This document shows positions 59,501 through 64,000 of a DNA stretch of 64,000 nt, in pieces; positions within the stretch are counted from its first letter, which is position 1; every line of letters begins with the position of its first letter. Source of the DNA: Trichoplax sp. H2. Its lineage: Eukaryota; Placozoa; Uniplacotomia; Trichoplacea. The stretch spans positions 992,001 to 1,056,000 of the forward strand of contig NOWV01000001.1 of the NCBI GenBank assembly GCA_003344405.1, written 5' to 3'. Made by a program: the position numbers and the translations under genes. The notes under the pieces are model-generated. The model was not told the DNA's origin and searched no databases. It saw only the letters and a list, made by a program, of their open reading frames with translations.

Positions 59501-62500
59501 TAAGAAAATCGGAATAAATCTGATACGAATTATCAAGATTGTTGCTGCGGTTAAGGCAAAGCCTGGTCATTTAGTTTTGCCGACAACTTCGAACCTTGAT
59601 AATACTCAAACTGAAGATGTTTCTGAGCGATTACAAAAGTCAATTTTAAACGATTTTAAGGTGCGCTAAGAAAAAATTTTTCAAATAATGATGAAATGAC
59701 TCAGGATATAACAATAGCACGATAACATATTAAATTTTGAACGCCGATTAGGATGCTATGATAGCTCACGAAGCCTTGGCATTTTTGGTCATGTGCCTAT
59801 CACAACGCTTCGATTTTATCAGTAAGATGAAGTATAAAGTATTGCCTCGAATTATTGTAAGTTAAATTAATGCATTTTTGATTTTAACACAGAAACTTTC
59901 CTTGGATTCGCCGACATCGATAACTTAGTTCTCTCAGCGCTTTTGGAATCCCCAAATAGTCAGGTCTGATAAATGAGATTTAAGAGAATATTAATGCAAA
60001 TTGAATTAAATTATCTCGTGCATAGCTGAGTTTTTATAATAAACACATCCATAGATACGGTCCGTAACTGCTTACCATTTATATTCAATGAGCAACAACA
60101 TTCCGCTTCACGGTAATGTTGATTTGGTTATTGCATTTAGAAATTAAAGCATATTGACAAAGCAAAGTTAACTATTTATTATACTTATATAGGAAAATCT
60201 ACAGAAATTAATTTACTATATGATGCACTAGTTAATGCTATTATCAAAACTCGTGTGCCTTTTTGGTCAACAAATGCACAATTGAGAGGCTCTAACGCAA
60301 AGTATCACATTTTAATTTATTGATTTCCATCCCTAGTTGTTTATATCTGAATCTAATTAATTCCACTCTTACAATTTAAGCCTACCTGAACATTGCTCAC
60401 AGTATTTCGCTTTACGCTGCAAGTTGTTATATAAGATGTCGTTATCAACACAGAAGCGTCTTAAAGTTGATCCTAAAGACATGTTGCTACAGGAGACTAT
60501 TTGGCTTGGAAGTACTAGCCTTACTGATAGCACAGGTTAATCTAGAATACTGTTTTATGTATAGTATAATAGTTTTATTATATTTCATAGTAAAATATAA
60601 TTTGTAATATTATGATTATAATTAATTCTACCTTAGGAGAAGGACCAAAGCGGCTATTAACTGGTCATTTACAGCTAACCAAGACACTCTTGACTTGTGA
60701 AGGCTTAAATAAGCAGACTTTTGGTATATTTATTACTCGTCTCATGGAAGCTTTTTGTTCGCTTTTGACAAGGAATTATTTTTAAATATAGGCGAGAAAC
60801 TAATTCCCAATCTGATTGATAACTTCCTCTTTCCGGCATCAAACGCAATGCTACAGTACAAAAAGAATAACAATTCAGTAGTCGAGAGCATCAGTCCTAT
60901 GTTAGCATACGCATAGATTTTTATTTTATGTCAAAGGTTTCAATTTTTACTGATTGTTCTATCATATTGTTGTAGATGCACAACTTCATGGACTTTGCTA
61001 CATACCTATGATGTTCTTAATGTGCTAGCGACTGAATCTATCGAGAACTTAAGCAATATTGTATCACGACTAATTGAAATGCATCATACTGCCGATCCTG
61101 AATTATCGAAAGTCTGGAATGTTAGTCTACTTAATGTCAATTTTACGCTTTTAAAATATTTAGGAAACATATAATTAATAATAACAGATTTAGCGCTTAC
61201 AGTCAATATGGGATATTAATGCTACAAAGGCTTGAAATAATGATACTACTAACAATTGTCTTAAACTCAATTTAGTATCAACCTCCTATAGCGCCAATAG
61301 CGGACTGCGGACTTGTTGGATTAAAAAATGCTGGTGCAACATGTTATATGAATTCTGTGATACAGCAATTATATTTTCAACCTGGAATAGCTGAGGTAAA
61401 TTCTTGCTGATGTCTAAATCATAACTGTACAATATGTTATATTTCTCATTGGATGATATTATATCAGACCGTTTTAAGCGTCGATGAAGAGACTTTCAAG
61501 GATAGCAGGTAAAATTGTAAAGTAAATTTCTTGCGATATGACTAATCCGCTCAGCTCGAACACAATCTAATGCAGCGTATTTAATTGTCAACAATGCTAG
61601 CGACGGAAATATCTTGTATGCTATGCAGCTACTTTTTGGGCATTTAATGGAAAGCAAACTCCAATATTATACACCAGATCATCTATGGAAGAATTTTAAG
61701 CTGTGGGGTAGACCTATTAATTTACATGAACAGCAGGTAAATTTCTATATTTATGATCACTAATTCGATTAGGGAGAAAATCCGATTGGTAAAGCAAAAT
61801 GCGTTGACTGTTGTGTTAGGATGCATTTGAATTCTTTGTTAACTTGGTTGATCAAATGGATGAACAGCTTAAGCAAGCAAACTGCAATCAAATTTTTAAA
61901 GAGACCTTTTGTGGAAATTTGACCAATCAAGTCGTTTGTAAAGATTGCCCACATAAGTATATTGATAAGCTAATCATTTTAGCTGTAGCACAAGTCTTCA
62001 ATATTTCCTATGTCTAAAGTGAAACTACTATTATAGAGATCGATTTGAAGTTGGATGGCATAATTGCACGTATTGTTATATTTAGATATGAGCGTGTTGA
62101 ACAATTTTGGACTTTAAACCTTGGAGTAAAGTGTCGTACTCTTCAGGAATCACTTGAGCAATATGTCAAAGGAGAATTACTAGAAGGCGATAACGCGTAC
62201 ATGTGTGAAGAATGTCAATCAAAGGTATTCAGTCTACCGTTATCAAATTTGCATGATTAGCTTTTAGCTGAGTAAAACCCTAATTATAACTATAGAGAAA
62301 CGCAATAAAGCGACTATGTATCAAGACGTTACCGCCAACGTTAGTAGTTCAACTGAAAAGATTCGATTATGATTGGGAAATCGGAAGACCAATCAAATTT
62401 GATGATTATTTTGAGGTATTTAATTTAGTTATTGGCCTTTATTAAATACGTGTGCGTATATAGTACCGACAGTAAAATCTATCATTAATTATTCATGAAG

Positions 62501-64000
62501 TTTCCTTGGGTCTTAAATATGGAGCCGTATACTCTTGACGGAATAATCTCTCGTGAAAAGAGTCCCCATGTACAGGAAGACGATGCGAACAGTGATACAA
62601 GTAGTACTGATAGCAATAGTTTGCCATCTCAAAGGCCGAAGAATTATGAATTGGCTGGTGTGGTCGTTCATAGTGGTCAGGCGAATGCAGGACATTATTA
62701 TTCATTTGTTAAGGATCGCCGGTAGGACAAAGACTTGCTTTATATCATTTCATTGTGATATATACTTCTGCATAAGTTATAGGCTGTAGAATATTGAAAT
62801 AATTTCCAACTCTTCTCTAGAACTCAAATTTGGTATAAGATGAACGATATGACCGTTGAAGAATTTAATATGTCAGCGGCAACATTAGAATCTGAGTGTT
62901 TCGGTGGAAGTTATCAGCCGAAGAGCAATGACGCATGTAAGATGTCTATGAAAATTGTAGCGATTTTTCAACATGATAACAGGATATTGCCATATAATTT
63001 ATAGATCCTTCCTATCAAGATATACGTCATGCTAACAAATATTGGAGTGGATACATGTTATTCTATGACGCGGTAACAGATTACGGCAATGACAAATTAA
63101 TGCTATCTAGATCTTTGGATAGCCGGTCTGAGGGTGCTCGGTTCGTACGCAGTGTTCATAGCTAAGTGGTCGTCTGAACATATTAGTTTAAAATTGCTAA
63201 GACATGTACTTTATATTTTAGGTCCGATTCTTCTGTTCCAGATTCTCCATCCTCTCTAAATCTTGCTAATGACGGATTTAGTCAATTAGCTGCACTAGTT
63301 CAGCGAGGGGAAAGGAAGGGGCTATTCATGAACAAGATGCCTGCAAGCATTCAGAGAATCGTAATAACTGATAACCTGATACTAAAGTGTTCACTTTAGT
63401 TAAATCTATTTTCTATAGAAATTAAAGTCATTACTGATGTTAGTGAAAGTTTAGAAATATATATTTTTGGGTTCTTTGCAGGTACATGAGGAAAACTTAC
63501 ATTTCATGAGAAATCAATCAATATACAACTCAAACTATTTTAAATTCATTCTTAGTTTAACATCATGCAATTTTGTAAGCAATCATGAAAGCTAAATGTT
63601 GTTTCTTCTTTCCACTTGTGCTTTAAATTTATTATATTTTTTCTGTTATTGAAGAGCACAAATGACATGTCTTCTGGATTAGTTGTCTGGAGCCTTAAAT
63701 TGGCAGTTAATTTTCTTGTGAATACTTACTTCAAAGTTAGAGAAGAACTTAGGTAAGATATGAAGTTATTTAGTGTTGAATAACCTATGTATTGTAAAAG
63801 CAGTTTATCAGTCTTTTCATTACAATTATTGTTAAATTAAGTATTACGTTTGTTCAATATAAAAATGTATTATTTCGTGCAGAAATTGTCAGTTGGAATG
63901 GAATAACTGCATGGAGAAATTAATCACGGCTTGTGATGAATCCTGTTTATGGTTTCTTTCTTATTTAAGTGATGGATATGGCGAAACTTGCCTGAAGTAT
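50600..64000 (+). CDS. USP9X: ubiquitin carboxyl-terminal hydrolase USP9X/fat facets (3' end outside the window)
   Basis: First exon 50600-50828 (ATG at 50600), second 52320-52565, third 52753-52820, then many exons to the window edge. The N-terminal half matches the alpha-helical USP9X scaffold (GSFHEWL-type helices, [11 protein letters not shown]). A ubiquitin-like domain lies near 57.6-58.1 kb. The USP catalytic core begins with [20 protein letters not shown], where the Cys codon is 61342-61344. It continues with [19 protein letters not shown] (second zinc-ribbon CxxC), LKRFDYDWE-like text near 62.35 kb and [15 protein letters not shown], where the His codon is 62693-62695. The C-terminal helical region has started ([17 protein letters not shown]) when the window ends. 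USP9X removes ubiquitin from many substrates, including endocytic and TGF-beta/polarity proteins. Two PPxY motifs, at 52328-52342 and 58120-58131, are not in the human protein as I remember it. Confidence 0.96.
61342..62695 (+). other. USP9X catalytic core, Cys and His codons
   Basis: The nucleophilic Cys (TGT, 61342-61344, in NAGATCYMN) and general-base His (CAT, 62693-62695, in NAGHYYS) bracket the protease domain. Both flanking motifs are intact, so the enzyme should be active. A CxxC pair (CEEC, about 62.20 kb) belongs to the zinc-ribbon insert. Confidence 0.9.

Overview
The window is animal nuclear DNA. It is AT-rich, its genes have many short GT-AG introns (mostly about 60-800 bp), and nearly every gene has a clear one-to-one animal counterpart: RPS12, DNA2, LRRC41, TXNDC15, TRIP4, EEF1E1/AIMP3, JUN and USP9X, plus a large transmembrane beta-helix protein like insect bark beetle/anakonda. 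Compactness, intron richness, base composition and an animal JUN and USP9X without vertebrate features point to an early-branching invertebrate. My best guess is a placozoan (Trichoplax-like). That species call is inference. A 20-N gap shows this is a draft scaffold. I found no prokaryotic, plasmid or phage feature, no tRNA or rRNA gene and no intact transposon. Layout: 0.3-5.0 kb, minus-strand beta-helix receptor (4 coding exons, 1396 aa); 5.0-8.0 kb, intergenic DNA with a 239-bp tandem duplication and a CAGTA/TACTG repeat cluster; 8.0-10.1 kb, RPS12 (+), whose last intron may encode a box C/D snoRNA; 10.85-20.04 kb, DNA2 (-), about 37 exons; 20.46-24.13 kb, LRRC41 (+), head-to-head with DNA2 across 419 bp; 25.17-27.83 kb, TXNDC15 (-), disturbed by a duplicated block around the gap; 29.18-32.76 kb, TRIP4 (-), 11 exons; 33.31-34.80 kb, EEF1E1 (+), head-to-head with TRIP4 across 545 bp; 34.8-50.6 kb, a gene-poor stretch with single-exon JUN (-, 41.2-42.0 kb) and a few orphan exon-like pieces; 50.6-64.0 kb, USP9X (+), running off the end of the window just after its protease core. 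Most genes are housekeeping: translation (RPS12, EEF1E1, and TRIP4, whose mammalian ASCC complex also serves ribosome quality control), genome maintenance (DNA2, EEF1E1) and ubiquitin control (LRRC41 as a Cullin-box substrate receptor, USP9X as a deubiquitinase). They are neighbours but not an operon. The most unusual sequence feature is a family of clusters made of one pentanucleotide, CAGTA, that keeps reversing to its complement TACTG and so forms strings of CTGTACAG and CAGTACTG palindromes. The densest clusters lie just upstream of RPS12, EEF1E1, JUN and USP9X. Gene models were built by hand from reading frames, splice-site phase and remembered family sequences. No alignment or database search was run, so orthology calls rest on motif recognition and exon-phase consistency.
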